Assembly: GCF_024323335.1 (NCBI RefSeq)
Contig: NC_066584.1
Location: 237,255,494 to 237,319,493 of the forward strand
From: Lathyrus oleraceus
Lineage: Eukaryota; Streptophyta; Magnoliopsida; Fabales; Fabaceae
DNA length: 64,000 nt
Reading direction: 5' to 3'
The notes under the pieces are model-generated. The model saw only the letters and a list, made by a program, of their open reading frames with translations, ran no database searches and was not told where the DNA came from. A program made the translations under genes and the position numbers. This document shows, one piece after another, positions 45,401 through 59,086 of the stretch; position 1 is the stretch's first letter, and each line of letters opens with the position of its first letter.

Positions 45401-46889
45401 TATGAGTGTTTTATGTTAAACACTAAAGAGAATCTTGGCAAGTTTGGTTCTAAGGAACATAAGTGCTTATTGTTAGGATATTCTGAACGCTCAAAAGACT
45501 ACAAAGTCTTTAGTAATGAGACACGAATTGTCGAAGAATCAATTCATGTTAGATTCAATCATAAGTTTGACCTTAAAAAGTCAAAGCTAGTTGAGAAATT
45601 TGCAGATATGAAGATTAACTTCTCAGAATTTGAAGATAAAGACTCAGAAGGTAAAGCAAAGGACGCTGAAGCAAAAGACTCAGAAGCGACTCAACCATAA
45701 GCCATTGTTGGTCCAACTCATCAGAAGAAGAGCAGACCAAGAGCTTCTCATTCTGAAGAATTGATTATAGGAGATAATGACGCACTAGTCAGAACTTGAT
45801 CTTCATTCAAACCTCCTGAAGAAACTCTTATGGGTTTGGTATCTCTGATAGAGCCCACATATATTGATGAAGCTCTTCTGAATAATGAATGGATCCTGGC
45901 TATGAAAGAAGAACTGAATTAATTCACCAAGAATGACATCTGGGATCTTGTTCCGAAACCAAAGGGTTTCCATTTCATTGGAACCAGATGGATTTTTAGA
46001 AACAAGCTCAATGAGAAGGGCGAAGTTGTCAGAAATAAGGCTCGACCGATATCACAAGGTTATAGACAATAAGAAGGTATAGACTATACATAAACCTTTG
46101 CTCCAGTTTCCAGGTTAGAGTCTATTCGGCTTTTAATTTCGTTTGCATTCAATCATAACATCATTCTTTATCAGATGGATGTTAAGAGTGCATTCTTAAA
46201 TGGATACATTTATGAAGAAGTGTATGTGCACCAACCCCCTGGTTTTGAACGTTCTCAAAACCCTGATTTTGTTTTCATACTAAAAACTTCATTATATGGT
46301 CTGAAACAAGCTCCTAGAGCTTGGTATGATAGACTAAGTAACTTCCTTTTGGAAAATGATTTTACCAGAGGCAAAGTGGATACAACTCTCTTTTGCAAAA
46401 CCTTTAAGAATGATATTCTGGTTGCAAATTTATGTTGATGATACTTTTTTTGTTTTGTTAATGCTTCGTTGTACAAGGATTTTGCTAAGTTAATGCATGC
46501 ATAATTTGAAATGAGTCTGATGGGGGAACTCAAGTTCTTTCTGGGAATTTAGATTGATCAACGTTAAGAAGGAACGTACATTCATCAGAGTAAGTATACT
46601 AGGGAACTTCTGAAGAAGTTTAACTTGTTTGAATGTAAGCCATCAAAGACTCAAATGCATCCTACATGCATTCTGGAGAAAGAAAAAGTAAGCAGTAAGG
46701 TAAATTAGAAGCTATTCAGAGGTATGATAGGATCTCTTCTTTATCTAACTGCTTTTAGACCTAATATTTTATTCAGTGTCTACTTATGTGCTCGCTTCCA
46801 ATCAAATCCTAGGGAGACTCACTTAAATGCTGTTAAGAGAATCTTTAGGTATCTGAAAGGTACTACTAACCTTCGTTTTGAAGGAAAAT
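42456..46889 (+). pseudogene. Decayed Sirevirus-type copia gag-pol
   Basis: Collinear copia coding sequence broken by many stops and frameshifts: gag (42456-43500, with PPVFDGEKFDY, KALALIQKYETF and the CCHC-like CFECKESHHYKNEC); a long coiled, acidic linker (43500-43960); protease (44269, MDSGCSRHMTG); pre-integrase and integrase (44700-45700, HIDFFRPVKTAYISGKKYG, SDHGGEF, PQQNGVVERKNKTLQ); and RT (45930-46540, MDVKSAFLNGYIYEEVYV, YGLKQAPRAWYDRL). It ends in the RNase H approach (46860, RYLKGTTNLRFEGK). The final part and the 3' LTR are missing, cut at 46889/46890 by another element. The long gag with linker and the protein motifs fit the Sirevirus/Maximus lineage. Confidence 0.85.
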
Positions 46890-47732
46890 TGCGATCCAAG
46901 ACGCAACGAAAATTAAAAGTTTTCCTTTAGTGATCCTTACGAATGTGCATGATTAGTGATAAAAACCGTTACCTCTTGTGGCGATTGAAACCTTTGATGC
47001 ATATCTAAGGAGTGATATGACAAATCCATTTCTTGTGATAATACTTATGTGTACAATTACCCTTTTTACCCTTATGTCTATATTGAACACTAGGCATAGA
47101 CAATGTCATCCTTGTCCAGTTCAATATTGGGCCCTTAGACATTTTTCCTGTTACGCAGGATGGGCAAATTCCATCTAGGTCACTCATGTCCCTCACCATG
47201 CTTCATGGAGTACCCATCAACTGTCTTTATGGTCATCCAGTTACGAACAACGTTTGATCAGCAAAAAATCACTCGACGCTACATCTAGGGTCCATAGTGG
47301 TTTCAGCAAAGTATGATATACACCGCCATCACCATGAGAATAACTTATGACACTTTGCATAACATTCTATGTAGTATTCTCATAGCGGGTCAATCCAGTA
47401 TAAATATTACTCATAATATTCATACCTATGTTTTAAGACTTGATAACTTCTTATCCATGATCCATGAGATGTGGTCATCAGTCTATATACATAATAGTCT
47501 TAATGCTTTAATGTTATCCCACTTCACAACAAAGCTCGACTACGGATACTTTAAGAATAATGTCCTTATGTTTAATGGGATCTCATGATTAAGTCACACT
47601 TGATACATTAAACAGACTAGATATTCTAGGGACTTTATTAAACAAACATAATAAATAAAAAGCCTTTTATTATTAATAAATAATTCGATATAAGTACCAA
47701 AAGTATTGGCCTCTAGGGCTTACACCAACAAT
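46890..47732 (-). repeat. 3' LTR of a decayed minus-strand copia element
   Basis: On the plus strand it starts TGCGATCCAAGACGCAACG inside the Sirevirus coding sequence and ends TTACACCAACA. It is followed by ATCTCCCACT, the PPT (AGTGGGAGAT) when read on the minus strand. The start point marks insertion into the older Sirevirus. Confidence 0.75.
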
Positions 47733-50700
47733 CTCCCACTAGCACTAGAGCCAATCAAGCATACCCCTAATACACATAGATCTAGTATGGCCATCATGCT
47801 TCTGTTGCGTAAGAGGCTTTGCCAGTGGGTCAACAATATTGCCAAGTGTAGGTACTCTGCATATTTTTACATCTCCTCTATCTATTATCTTTTGAATGAG
47901 GTGATAACGCCTAAGTATGTGTTTGGATCGTTGTTGAGATCTAGGCTCCTTAGCTTGCGCGATAGCACCATTGTTATCACAATAGAGATCAATGGGATCC
48001 ACAATCCTAGGAACTATGTCAAGTTCACTAATGAACTTTTTGATCCAAACAACTTCCTTTGCTGCACTTGAGGCAACAATATACTCGACCTCAGTTGTAG
48101 AATCAACAACTGTATCTTACTTTGAACTTTTCCAGCTTACAATGCCACCGTTTAAGCATAACACATAACCAGATTGCGATCTAAAGTCATCCTTATCTGT
48201 CTGGAAGTTAACATCGGTGTATCCAATTACAACAAGCTCTTTCTGACCTCCATATATCAAGAATGAGTCCTTATTCCTTCTCAAATACTTAAGGATATTC
48301 TTGACAACTACCCAATGAGCATCACCGGGATCAAATTGGTACATACTCATTGCATTTAAAGCATATGAGACATCTGGTCGAGTCCATAACATGGCATACA
48401 TGATAGATCCTATTGCAGATGGATATAAAATCTTATTCATGCGATCCCTTTCTTCCTTAGTTGAAGGGGATTGTGTTTTTGATAGACACATGCCATGTTG
48501 CATAGGTATGAATCCTTTCTTAATCATGCATATTAAAGCGTCTCAACACTTTGTCTATGTATGTACTCTGACTTAGGCCAAGCAATTTTTGTGATCTATC
48601 TCTATAGATCCTGATTCCTAATATACAGGCTGCTTCACCTAGGTCCTTCATAGAAAAACATTTCCCCAACCAAGTCTTTACTTGTTGCAGGGTAGGGACA
48701 TCGTTTTCAATGAGTAATATGTCATCTATATAGAATACCAGGAAGACACTTATGCTCCCACTAACCTTCTTGTAGACACACGACACATCTTAATTCTTGA
48801 TGAATCCATATTGTTTTACTATTTCATCAAAACAAAGATTCCAGCTTTTGGAAGCTTGCTTCAATCCATATGATCTTTGTAACTTGCATATCTTTTGGGC
48901 TTCTTATGGTATGTCAAATCTTTTAGGCTATGTCATGTACACATCCTCAAGAAGATTCCCGTTAAGGAAAGCAATTTTGATATCCATTTTCCATATTTCA
49001 TAATCATGATATACAGCGATATCAAGTAAAATCCGAACAGATTTAAGCATTACAACTGGTGAAAGTGTTTCATCATAGTCAACCCCATGAATTTGTTTAT
49101 ATCCTTTTACAACCAGTCTTGCCTTATAAGTATGTACCTTACCATCCATGCCAGTATTCTTTTTGAATACCCACTCGCATCCTATAGGGTTAACTCCTAC
49201 AGGAGGCTCTACCAAGGCCCAAACCTGGTTTGTGTACATGGAATCCATTTCAGATTTCATGGATTCTAGCCACTTCTCAGACTCAGGACCAGTTATGGCC
49301 TCTTGGTAGGCCACAAGCTCATATTGATCCATGAGTAATTCACCACCTTGGTCAATTATGAGATATCCATATCTCTCAGGTAGGTGACATATCCTGCTTG
49401 ACCTACACTGGTCTTGTTCTACTTGAGCAGGTTGCTCTTCCGCAACTACTTGTGTTTCCTGCTCTAATTCCTCCATAGATGTATCAATTCTTTGTGATTC
49501 TTGAATTTCTTCAAGCTCTACTTTCCTCCCACTGATTCCTTTGGAAATAATATCCATTTCTAGGAAGACTCTTGTTCGAGTGACAAACACTTTTCCCTCA
49601 GAAGGATTGGAGAAGTAATTACCCTATTGTTTCTTTAGGATACCCTGCGAATAAGCATTTGTTAGGTTTGGGCTCAAGCTTAGTTGAAATTTGTCGTTTC
49701 ACATAAACTTCGCAACCCCAAATCTTCATGTAATACATATGTGGTTTCTTACCACTCCATATCTCATATGGTGTCTTCTCAACCTTTTTGGATAGAAAAC
49801 AGTTAAATGTGTAAGCTGTTGTGCATGTCCCCAAAAGGAGTTTGGAAGATGGGCGTGACTCATCATGGATCAGACCATGTCTAACAAGGTTCAATTTCTT
49901 CTCTCAGATACACCGTTACATTTGTGCGTTCTAGGAGGAGTAAGTTGGGATAGAATCCCACACTCTTTCAGATGGTCATTAAACTCTAGGCTTAAATATT
50001 CACCACCTCGATCTAATTGAAGAGTTTTAATATTCTTACCTAGTTGGTTTTGTACTTCATTCTTGAATTCCTTGAACTTTCCAAAGGACTCCGATTTGTG
50101 TTTCATTAAATACACATAACCATATCTACTAAAATCATTAGTAAATGTGATAAAGTACTGAGAACCTCCTCTGGCTGGTATGTTCAGTGGTCCACATACA
50201 TTGGTATGTATAAGGGCCAAAAGATCATTAGCTCTTTCACCTTTTCCTGTGAATGGAGACTTTGTCATCTTTCCAATTAAACAAGATTTTCATGTCTCAT
50301 ATGATTCATAATCAAAAGAGTCCCAAAATCCATCTTTATGGAGTTTGGAAATGTGTTTCTCATTTATGTGGCCTAATCGACAATGCCAAAGGTAAGTTGG
50401 ATTTAACTCATTAGGTTTCATCCATTTAGTCATAATGTTATAAATATGCATTTCAAGATCAAGGACATATAGTCCGCTGTTCATTTGTGCATTAGAATAG
50501 AATATATCATTCAAATAAATGGAGAAACACTTGTTCTTTATTATGAATGAAAAACCAAACTTGTCCAAACAAGAAACTAAAAATAATATTCATGCTAATT
50601 CCAGGTACATAATAACAGTTTTCTAACTGAATTATTAAACCACTAGGTAAAGTCAATACATAAGTTCCTACGGCTAAAGCAACAATCTTTGCTCCTTTGC

Positions 50701-51720
50701 CAACTCATAGGTCAACTTCACCTTTTGCCAAATCTCTACTCCTTTTTAGCCCCTGCACATTGGTACAAATGTGAGAACCACATCCAGTATCTAATATCCA
50801 TGATGCATAAGTAGATAGATTAATTTCAATAACAAAAATACCTGAAGTTTAAATCTCCACTTCATTCTTCTTATCTTCCAGGTACTTTGGGCAGTTTCTC
50901 TTCCAGTGTCCGGTCTTACCGCAATGGAAGCAAGTGCCATCCTTTGCTATGCCTCCACTAGGATTCAAAGCAGGAGAAGTGGGTTTGGTTATGACAACTT
51001 TCTTGCATTTCCCTTTACCACCCTTCTTGGTGGGCCTTTTGTTCTATTTCTTTCCATTTCCGATCATCAGAAAGGACTTCCCTTTTGACTTCAGATTCTG
51101 CTCAACAGTTCTAAACATGCCTAGTAGTTTAGGAAGAGTTTTGTCCATATCATTCATGTTGAAATTAAGGACAAATTAACTAAAGCTCTATGGCAACGAT
51201 TGTAAGATAAAATCAGTCGCAAGTTCTTTTCCGAGGGGAAAACCAAACCTCTCAAGGTTCTCCACATACCCAATCATCTTGAGCACATGGGGACCTACAG
51301 GGGATCCCTTAACTAACTTGCCTTGAAAAAGGGCCTTTGAAACTTCAAACCTTTCATGCCTTGCCTGCTCTGGATAAAGCATCTTTACGTTTCCGATCAT
51401 ATCGAACACTGCCATGTTCTCATGTTGCTTTTGCAACTCCGAGTTCATGGTAGCTAGCATGAGGCAAGCAACTTCGTTGGCATCATGAACATGCTTCTTA
51501 TAAGCATCTCTTTCTGTCTCAGGTGCAGAACTAGGAGGTTCTTCTTCAGGAACATGTTTCTCCAAGACATACAACTTTTTATCATGCTTGAGGAAAATCT
51601 TAGATTTAGGTGCCAATTCAGAAAATTTGTCCCAGACAATTTTTCCTTATCAAGGATTAATCGTAAAATGTTGTTAGATGTGTTTGTTGTCATTAAGAGA
51701 TTAAAAGAGAGACACGACAC
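47733..51720 (-). pseudogene. Decayed copia gag-pol, TAR/Tork-like
   Basis: The minus-strand coding order from right to left covers gag (51720-51188, LDKEKLSGTNFLNWHLNLR then a second frame with RFEVSKALFQGKLVKGSPVGPHVLKMIGY), knuckle and protease remains (about 50950-50600), pre-integrase (50400, LWHCRLGHINEKH) and integrase (50268-49640, HTNVCGPLNIPARGG, LDRGGEYLS). RT (49590-48520, GCEVFKKNTGMDGKVHTYKARLVVKGY, FYIDDILLIEND) and RNase H to the end (48527-47745, GYTDVNFQTDKDDFRSQSGY, LYCDNNGAIAQAKEPRS) follow. Frameshifts and stops are frequent. The 5' LTR and PBS are absent: the sequence changes near 51730 into Ogre-type LTR. The lineage name is from motif style only. Confidence 0.8.
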
Positions 51721-51730
51721 GTAGGCCGTA

Positions 51731-53197
51731 TTTTAAAATCCCAACAACAAAATAAAGGAAAACTAAGGCCAAAACTGATCACTACAAGACAATAATAATA
51801 AACACATTATTATTATTAATTTGAATTCTGTTAATTAAACACAGTTGCTTGAAAGGCTTTACAGCTGGGTTCTTGTGCTTGCAAAAGGTTGACAAAGGTT
51901 GGCAAATGATGGAAGCAAGCTCAGAATCACGAGCTCTTTTGAGATTTTTCAAGAAAAGTTCAAATGTGCAAAAATGAGGATTTGAGAGAAAAATGCAATT
52001 TGGTCTGTTTGTGAATTGTGTGCTAGGGTTTTCCAACAGAAAATGGAGAATATATATGCTGTTTAATGTTGTATTAGCTGGTTAATGGAAATGGTAATCC
52101 AAATTGCTAATGAAGTGTGTTTTTGCTAATTGACCAATTTTCACTCAAATGGCAAGGTGTGTGGTTACAGCTGCGAAAATGGGCCTTAAACATGTCCAAA
52201 ACATGATTTCTGATCAATTGCAAGTGGTAAAAATGGTTGGAATTGGTTATTTTGAAAACTCATTTTTCCACCTCACTTGAATTAATTCAAACCACCTTAA
52301 AAATGCCATTTTGATTGGTGAACTTTTGGTGAATTATGATGACATATTTGGAAAGAGGGCATCAAACATGACTTGTAGCAAAAAACCCCACCCAATTTGG
52401 CCAAATGGTTTGGAAGATATGGCCTTTTGAAGTTCAAAAATGTTTGAGAAAGATTTGATCATAACTTGCCAACCATAAATGGGAATTGAGTGTTCTTGGG
52501 CTTTTTGAAAATGGGAGAACAAGATCTTCAACTTTCATGTTGGGCAAAAAATCAATTGAAGCTTGTATGATGATGTAATGTTGAGGAGAAGAAGTTTCCA
52601 TTTTTGGCAAATTCCAATTACAGGTCAACTTTCTATTTTTGGAAATTCTTGTCTGACTTCAAATTCTTCAATGTGGATGTTTGACATGTTATATGAGGCT
52701 TATATGGATATGAATGAGGCCTCTCAAACCAACTCCCACCATCAAATCACTGATTAAATGCACAGTTGACCAACAGTTGACTTTCTAGGGTTTTGCTTGA
52801 CTGAACCATGTTCTGATGAATTCCAAGCCCTAATCCCTTGATATCTTGATCCAAAATGATGTCACAACTCATATGAACCCTTGATGAATGATCATGGTGC
52901 CCAAATTCTTCAAGAATGGCCACCATCCATTGCCCAATGACTGATTAGACTGATTGACTGTTGATTGCTTCAGCTGCAAGTAACATGGTTAGATGACAAT
53001 ATTTTTGTACTTTTTGATTAGTAAACAAATGAAAAGAAATGATATACAAATGCAATAGATGCTTGGTGATCAAGAACCACACTCACAAGACAACCCACCC
53101 ACTAGGAGGGAAGCTAGGGCATGCAATGATCCTTGAGGCCATGATATGATATGATATGGGCCATGAGGGATCTTAGGGCCAAAATTGGGGTCTTACA
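51731..53197 (-). repeat. Partial 3' LTR of an Ogre-type (Tat) element
   Basis: Its right edge is GGGGTCTTACA (53197). On the minus strand it starts TGTAAGACCCCAATTTTGG, the usual start of Ogre LTRs, preceded by a purine-rich tract (GGGGCAT). Only about 1.4 kb is present; the rest was lost at the junction with the copia remnant. An 11-bp match (ACAGTTGCTTG at about 51842 and at the window end) hints at how the two partial LTRs join, but may be chance. Confidence 0.65.
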
Positions 53198-56100
53198 GAT
53201 GCCCCTATTTAAGGTCATTCTAGCCGGAGAAGTGAAGTTTAGAAATCTTCGTCTTGACGCGGTAGAATGGGCTTAAATAACAGTAATGAGACAAATTTTG
53301 GTCCCTAAGAGACCTCATGATGCAAATGTATGCATGCAAAAGACACAAATTCTGTGGGGAATATGTGATTCGCACAGAAGAAAAGACGATCCATCGGAGT
53401 AATACACTCACCAGGAACAGAGACTCTAACAAGACCTTTGTTGGGGATAAACAAAACTGACACAGTGTGAATAAGACACGACTCTGATGAGGGAAACAGA
53501 AATCAGACTGGAGGCCTCACTGGGGAGTGAAGGACTCACACTGGGGAAAAGAACTCCAAAGGAAAATAAATCCATTGGAAAGACACAAGCTGACTCATGG
53601 GGAGAAGCAACAGGAAAACTTCACTGAGGAAGCACCAAAGAATGAGGTGTTACCGGTATAAGGGTAACAAACTCAGGAAGAATGAATATCTAAGACCGGT
53701 ATAAGGGTGAGAGATATCAATCAACCAAACATCTGAGAAAGACCTGAAAAAGGTACATAACCTCAGGAAAATCTGACTCCACAAGGGACCGAGGTCATAA
53801 TAGGGAGCAGAAAAGGAAGGAGCACCAGGGATACCGAGGTATATAATAGGTGACCGACCGAGGCGTGAATTGGTATATATGCCAAAACACTCATCATCCG
53901 AAAGGAGGGCTTGAAAAAGCAAATCGACTTACAGGATGGACATTCGAATCCACAACGGGAAAACGAATCTTACTCAACTGGGGACACAAACCCAAAGAGT
54001 GCATGAGATACAATATCCATTACCGGCAGACCGTGGATAAGAAAACTCGCATGAGATTTATTATCTATTACCGTCAGAACGTAGATAATAAACTCGCATG
54101 GTAAGAATCACCAGAGATACCGAGGCATATAATAGGTGATTTACCGAAAACGTGAGTTGGTATATATGCCAAAACACTCATCATCCAGAACACAAACTGG
54201 TTAAAGGATGGACATTCGATTCTACAAAGAATACGAATCTTACTCGACTGGGGAAGATCAACAAAGGACTCCAACCAAAGAGCGCATGAGACATATTATT
54301 CATTACCGGCAGACCGTGAATAATATACTCGAAAGGAAAAGACACCAGAGATACCGAAGTATATAATAGGTGACTAACCAAAAAGAGAGACAATCGATAC
54401 CAAGCATCCGGGTAAACGAAAGACAACTCAAAGGGATAAATTGCAAGCATCCGGCAATTATCCGACAACAAAGAAATATTCGATTCCACCAAGGGAAATA
54501 ACGAATCTTACTCAACAAAGAAAACACAAAAGGCTTCGACTGAAGAGTGCATGAGATATATTATTCATTACCGGCAGACCGTGAATAATATACTCGCATG
54601 GAAGATTATCCACAACCGGTTACTGGGTTAATAAAGGATAAATCAACCGAAAAGAAAGGCATCGGGATACCAAACTAGGTATATAATGATGACCAGTCAA
54701 AGGGAGCAACAGACATTACCAACAAAGGGGGTAAATGAAAGAAGACTCGCTGGGATGCATTGATGACAATCAATGATCTGGGGAACACAATCACTGACAA
54801 AAGGTGAAAGGACCCGCTGGGGATAAAATTGCTAGCATACGGCAATTATCCACAAAAGACTTGCTGGGGATATAAGTGCTTATATGAGCAACTTATCCAA
54901 GCGAAGGAAAAAAAATCAACATCAAACATTAGATGAAGATAAACCACAAAGAGGGGATTACATCTACCAAAAGAAATTGGATAGAAAACCACAGAAGAGT
55001 AACTGTCATCGGTTGGGATGAGCAACAAAGTTAACTCTGCAAATGGAGAAAACAGGGTTTATAACTACCGGTTACCGGGTAGAAAACCAACAACTCTGGC
55101 TGGGGAATAAAAGGTGTATAACCACAAATTCTGCCAAGAGAGCCAGGAAAAATAGGACTTATAACTACCGGTATGAGGGTAGGGGCCCAAAACTACTCCG
55201 CTGGGGAACAACCCACTGGGAAGCACAAGACATTTGACAAATAGCCAATTCGGGAATAATCCGAAAAGACGGACTGAATCAAGACATGTCCTAATGAGGA
55301 TGTAACTCAAATAGGAAAATCCATCCCAATATATGTGTTGGGAGGAAACGGAAGAAACCGTCATCCACGAGGATATATCTCGGTGGGGAACTGCAGAAGG
55401 AAAGACAACAGACATTTTCTGCTTATGGGGCTGACTCTATATGGAGAGATTTATAACACCCGACATCTGCTAAGGGAAGATCTATAAAGAAGATCTGTAT
55501 CACCCATTGCAGGAGACACGACAAACAAAAGATATATGGCAAGAAATGCAACATGAATATCTGAATGTTTTATGAATGTGCATGAATATGCGTGATTTAT
55601 GTTTGATGAATGCTGACAAAACAGACAATTCTAACACAACAGGTCCAGGAATCAAACGCCCAGTATTATACTTCCAGGGGAAAAACCAACTGGAGAGCCA
55701 ATCTGCGGAGATCTATATGATGAGAAGCAAAGATCTGCGAGTACTGCTGAAGAAGCAGAGGATCAGAGATATCAGGAAACACCAAATCTCTGAGTGATGG
55801 ATCAGTAAACAACCCAACCAGGGTACAGAAAGTCACAACGGGCAAAGCAGCCACCAAGACGAATCTGTCGGAGAACAAGAGAAAACCCAAGATATCTGCA
55901 GGGGATCCCAGTGTCAACTGAGAAACAAAAGGTGCATTGCACAAGTACGAACTGCTGTAGAAGCAACTCCACATAACTCCGCTGGGGAACAACCCACTGA
56001 GGGAGAATGTACCACACAAGTAGATTCTGCAACAAACCACTCTACTTGGGAGAGAATACACAAAGCAAACTGATCGCAACAAGTAGATTCTGCAATATAA

Positions 56101-57430
56101 GCCACTCTACTGGGGATCACAAACAGTCAGGAAATCAATCCGTTCTCTGAATGCTAGAGCCATCATCCGACCATACTGGGGATTGAAGGAGTATTCAACA
56201 GGCGAAACTGCCACAACAAACGTTCTGCAGACTATGCTGAGGAAAAGATGGTTGAAATACTGGGATGTCAACCCAAATCAACCACTGAGTAGGAAAATAA
56301 TTCCTGCTCTGCTGAAGAGAAAAACTCTGATGGAGAGATAGCAACAATTCCGCAGACGACTTCGCCGGGGAAAAGGTAAAGTACCGGGTATCAAACCGCT
56401 GACTTACCGAGTCTTTAAAAAGAAAGCGATCGTGCTGAGGAAACAGACAATTCCGCTGGCAACTGCACTGGGAAGAGTGACAACAACTCTGCTCGCGACT
56501 CCGATGGGGATATCAATAACAGCTCTACTCGTGACTGTGCTGAGGAGACAAATAAAGTCTGGGGCAGGCGACCCACTGGAGAATGTGACGGGGCACCAGG
56601 ATAACAAACCATCAACCGCCGAAACTCACAAGGAAACACCCATGCTGGGGAAGATTGCTGCTGGAGAAAACGAAGTCTTCAACAACACTCTGCTTGCGAC
56701 TATACTGGGGAACAACCCCACCAACAACTCTGTTAGGAATCACCCCAACAAAGATTTGAAGAAAGAAGATACAACCAAACCAGGAATATGAACAAATGTC
56801 TTACCTGTTGGAGATCACGTCACCCTCGGGAGAGCGCTGAGATATTCTTGAGTATCCCTTCAATCTTGTGAATGTTCACTTTGTTTAAACAATATTTTGA
56901 AAAATTTGATTTGTTTAAAACAATGACATTTTATCAATTTAAAACATGCAAAACATTTGTTGAATTGAAACAAATAAGAGTGCAAATAATTGGATAAAAA
57001 GCTCAAATTGATTTGATGGAATGGTAGCCTGCAAATGGCAAGACTCCATAGATTTGTACAAGTTTGAAATCAGTGATATATATTGGAAGAGGGCTACATT
57101 GAACATAATGATCCTTTCTCTACCAATTTGAATCTCGATGTATCCGAAGCTTCAGTTAACGACGAGTCGAGAATCTTCTGACGAAATGACGACTGGTGAA
57201 CAGAAAGTCTTGTCAGGATGCAGTCACTTGCCAAATCCCTAATTTTTGCCTAGATTTCCCCAGAGTGAGGTACTCAATCTAGCGGGATGCAAATATTCTT
57301 TTTTTTCAAGTCTCTAATTTTTGCCTGGATTACCCTTGCGGGTTTTCCACCGAGACGCTCATTTTTGCCTAAGCCGCCCTTTCGGGTTTTCAACTTAGCG
57401 AGCTATTCTGTTTTTTCATTTGCATATACT
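53198..57430 (-). other. Long non-coding 3' region of the Ogre element
   Basis: About 4.2 kb between the end of pol and the 3' LTR. It is dominated by short imperfect repeats: CTGGGGAA, ATTACCGGCAGACCGTG, GATACCGAGGTATATAATAGGTGA and AACTCGCATG recur many times. Long untranslated stretches before the 3' LTR that breed tandem repeats are known in Ogre elements. The open frames here on both strands are by-products. Confidence 0.65.
53825..54700. repeat. Degenerate tandem array, unit about 230-320 bp
   Basis: The marker AGATACCGAGGTATATAATAGGTGA recurs in variant form at about 53830, 54112, 54348 and 54668. The marker ATTACCGGCAGACCGTG recurs at 54019, 54302 and 54568, with a variant at 54067. 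Together they give four incomplete units in the same orientation. Confidence 0.7.
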
Positions 57431-57437
57431 TTTTTTT

Positions 57438-57776
57438 TTAGGCAAAGTATCTCTTGACTGCATCTGAATTCACAGGACGAGTGAAATCCTCCCCATCCAT
57501 TGTTGTAAGCATCAAAGCACCGCCTGAAAAGGCTCTCTTAACAACATATGGACCCTCGTAGTTTGGAGTCCACTTGCCCCTGGAATCGGGCGCGAAAGAC
57601 AAGACTTTCTTGAGTACGAGGTCACCTTCTCGGAACACACGAGGCTTGACCTTCTTATCGAATGCTTTCTTCATTCTCTGCTGATATAACTGACCATGAC
57701 ACATGGCAGTTAATCGTTTCTCTTCAATCAAATTCAGTTGGTCGTAACGACTCTGAATCCATTCAGCATCAGTCAA
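57438..57776 (-). pseudogene. Ogre pol C-terminus (integrase end)
   Basis: A 112-codon frame starts LTDAEWIQSRYDQLNLIEEKRLTAM after an in-frame stop. It contains MKKAFDKKVKPRVFREGDLVLKKVL and GKWTPNYEGPYVVKRAFSGGALMLTTMDGEDF, and closes at its natural stop after VNSDAVKRYFA. This is the conserved end of Tat/Ogre integrase. The catalytic core, RT and RNase H that should precede it are deleted. Confidence 0.85.
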
Positions 57777-57949
57777 CTAGGGACTTGAGGGTATCATTTT
57801 TCTTTTTTCTTTTGGAAAAATTTTGAAATTTTTTTTCCTGATTTTTTTTTTCTTATTTTTTCACCCTCTTTTTTATTTTTATTTTTTTTATTTTTTATAT
57901 TACATTTGTAATGCCCCAGTTTGACTGTTTTGCTGATTCTCATGATACA

Positions 57950-58640
57950 GCTGAATGAGCTTCTCTGGTGCTCAAGAAGACGGGTAATCTCGCCAGGAAT
58001 CCCTTTCAACATCATCTTCCTCTACTTCGAATACAAAGAATTCAAGATTGGGAGATGGCGTTGGATCATTATGTTCAATGGGTTTAGAAATCCCTGCATA
58101 ATGATTCTGGATAATGAAACGCTTTTGAATTTAAACAAGCAAATCATTTATGCAGATGAAAAAGATTGCTCTTATTCTTGTTTTTATGGGTTTTTTGTGA
58201 TCACTGATTTCATGCAAAAAGCAAAAAGTGAAAACAAATGGAAAAACAAATGTTTAACAATGCATTAATTGAATGAAAACATAATTGTATTAAATGCTGC
58301 CAACAATGTCATCACTTCTCCTTTTGGCATGGGAGAAGGGTTGTGAACAAAGTGAACAAATCACGCTGTCTTATGAATGACCGTAGGAACATCCACAGCG
58401 ACCCAATTGTGGCAGACACCACCAGGAATAACGAAGTTGTTCAGATCTTCTGCATCTTCTTCCAGAATAGCAGCAGCTTCCTCTTCAGGTTGATCATCAT
58501 GGATGAATCCTCCACTTGTGAACAAACCTTGCTCATTGCATGCCCCAGAACAGTAGCCAATGCCAGCCCGGGATTGGTTAACCAAGAATAAATCCATCAA
58601 CAGTACATAGTCTGGCGAATTCCGCCTCTGAGTCCACAAC
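57950..58640 (-). pseudogene. Ogre gag-pol scraps
   Basis: Two broken stretches on the minus strand. At 58110-57950 a frame reads PIEHNDPTPSPNLEFFVFEVEEDD, then after a shift IPGEITRLLEH, typical of the linker before RT in Tat elements. At 58639-58361 a 92-codon frame reads GLFTSGGFIHDDQPEEEAAAILEEDAEDLNNFVIPGGVCHNWVAVDVP, also characteristic of Ogre pol. T/A runs at 57790-57900 mark the site of a large deletion to the integrase end. Confidence 0.65.
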
Positions 58641-59086
58641 TCTCTTGCTCAGGATGATCCATCAATCCGGCAGAGTCGGCTCTGGTATAGTACCGGCAAA
58701 GTGCGTCTTCAAAATAAATGAAGATCGCAGGGTCAGACCACAGGACGGGAGACCGGAACAAAACACCTGCTTATGCAAATGATGCATGAAGTGTTTATGC
58801 ATATGCTTGTTTTTTATTTCAAAGGAACTCGAGGGTTTTATTTGCAAACTTTGAAATATTTAAGCATTTTGATCATATATAAGAATATCTCATCAGATAT
58901 ATCAGGTGAAAAAAATTTCCCGGTTTTTCCATGTTTGAAATTTTTTGCAAATAAACTCCTTTGAGTTCCTTGAAAATTTTCTTTTTTCTGATGATATGGA
59001 TGCGGATGAATGCGTGAATGCATGAATGCAGCAATCACACTCAAGGATCAAGCAAGGCACACCAAACAAAGGTCGTGGGAAAGCTC

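Noticed and set aside
56404..56791. 119-codon plus-strand and overlapping minus-strand frames in the Ogre 3' region
   Set aside because: Low-complexity repeats of CTGGGGA-type words keep frames open by chance; no domain is visible.
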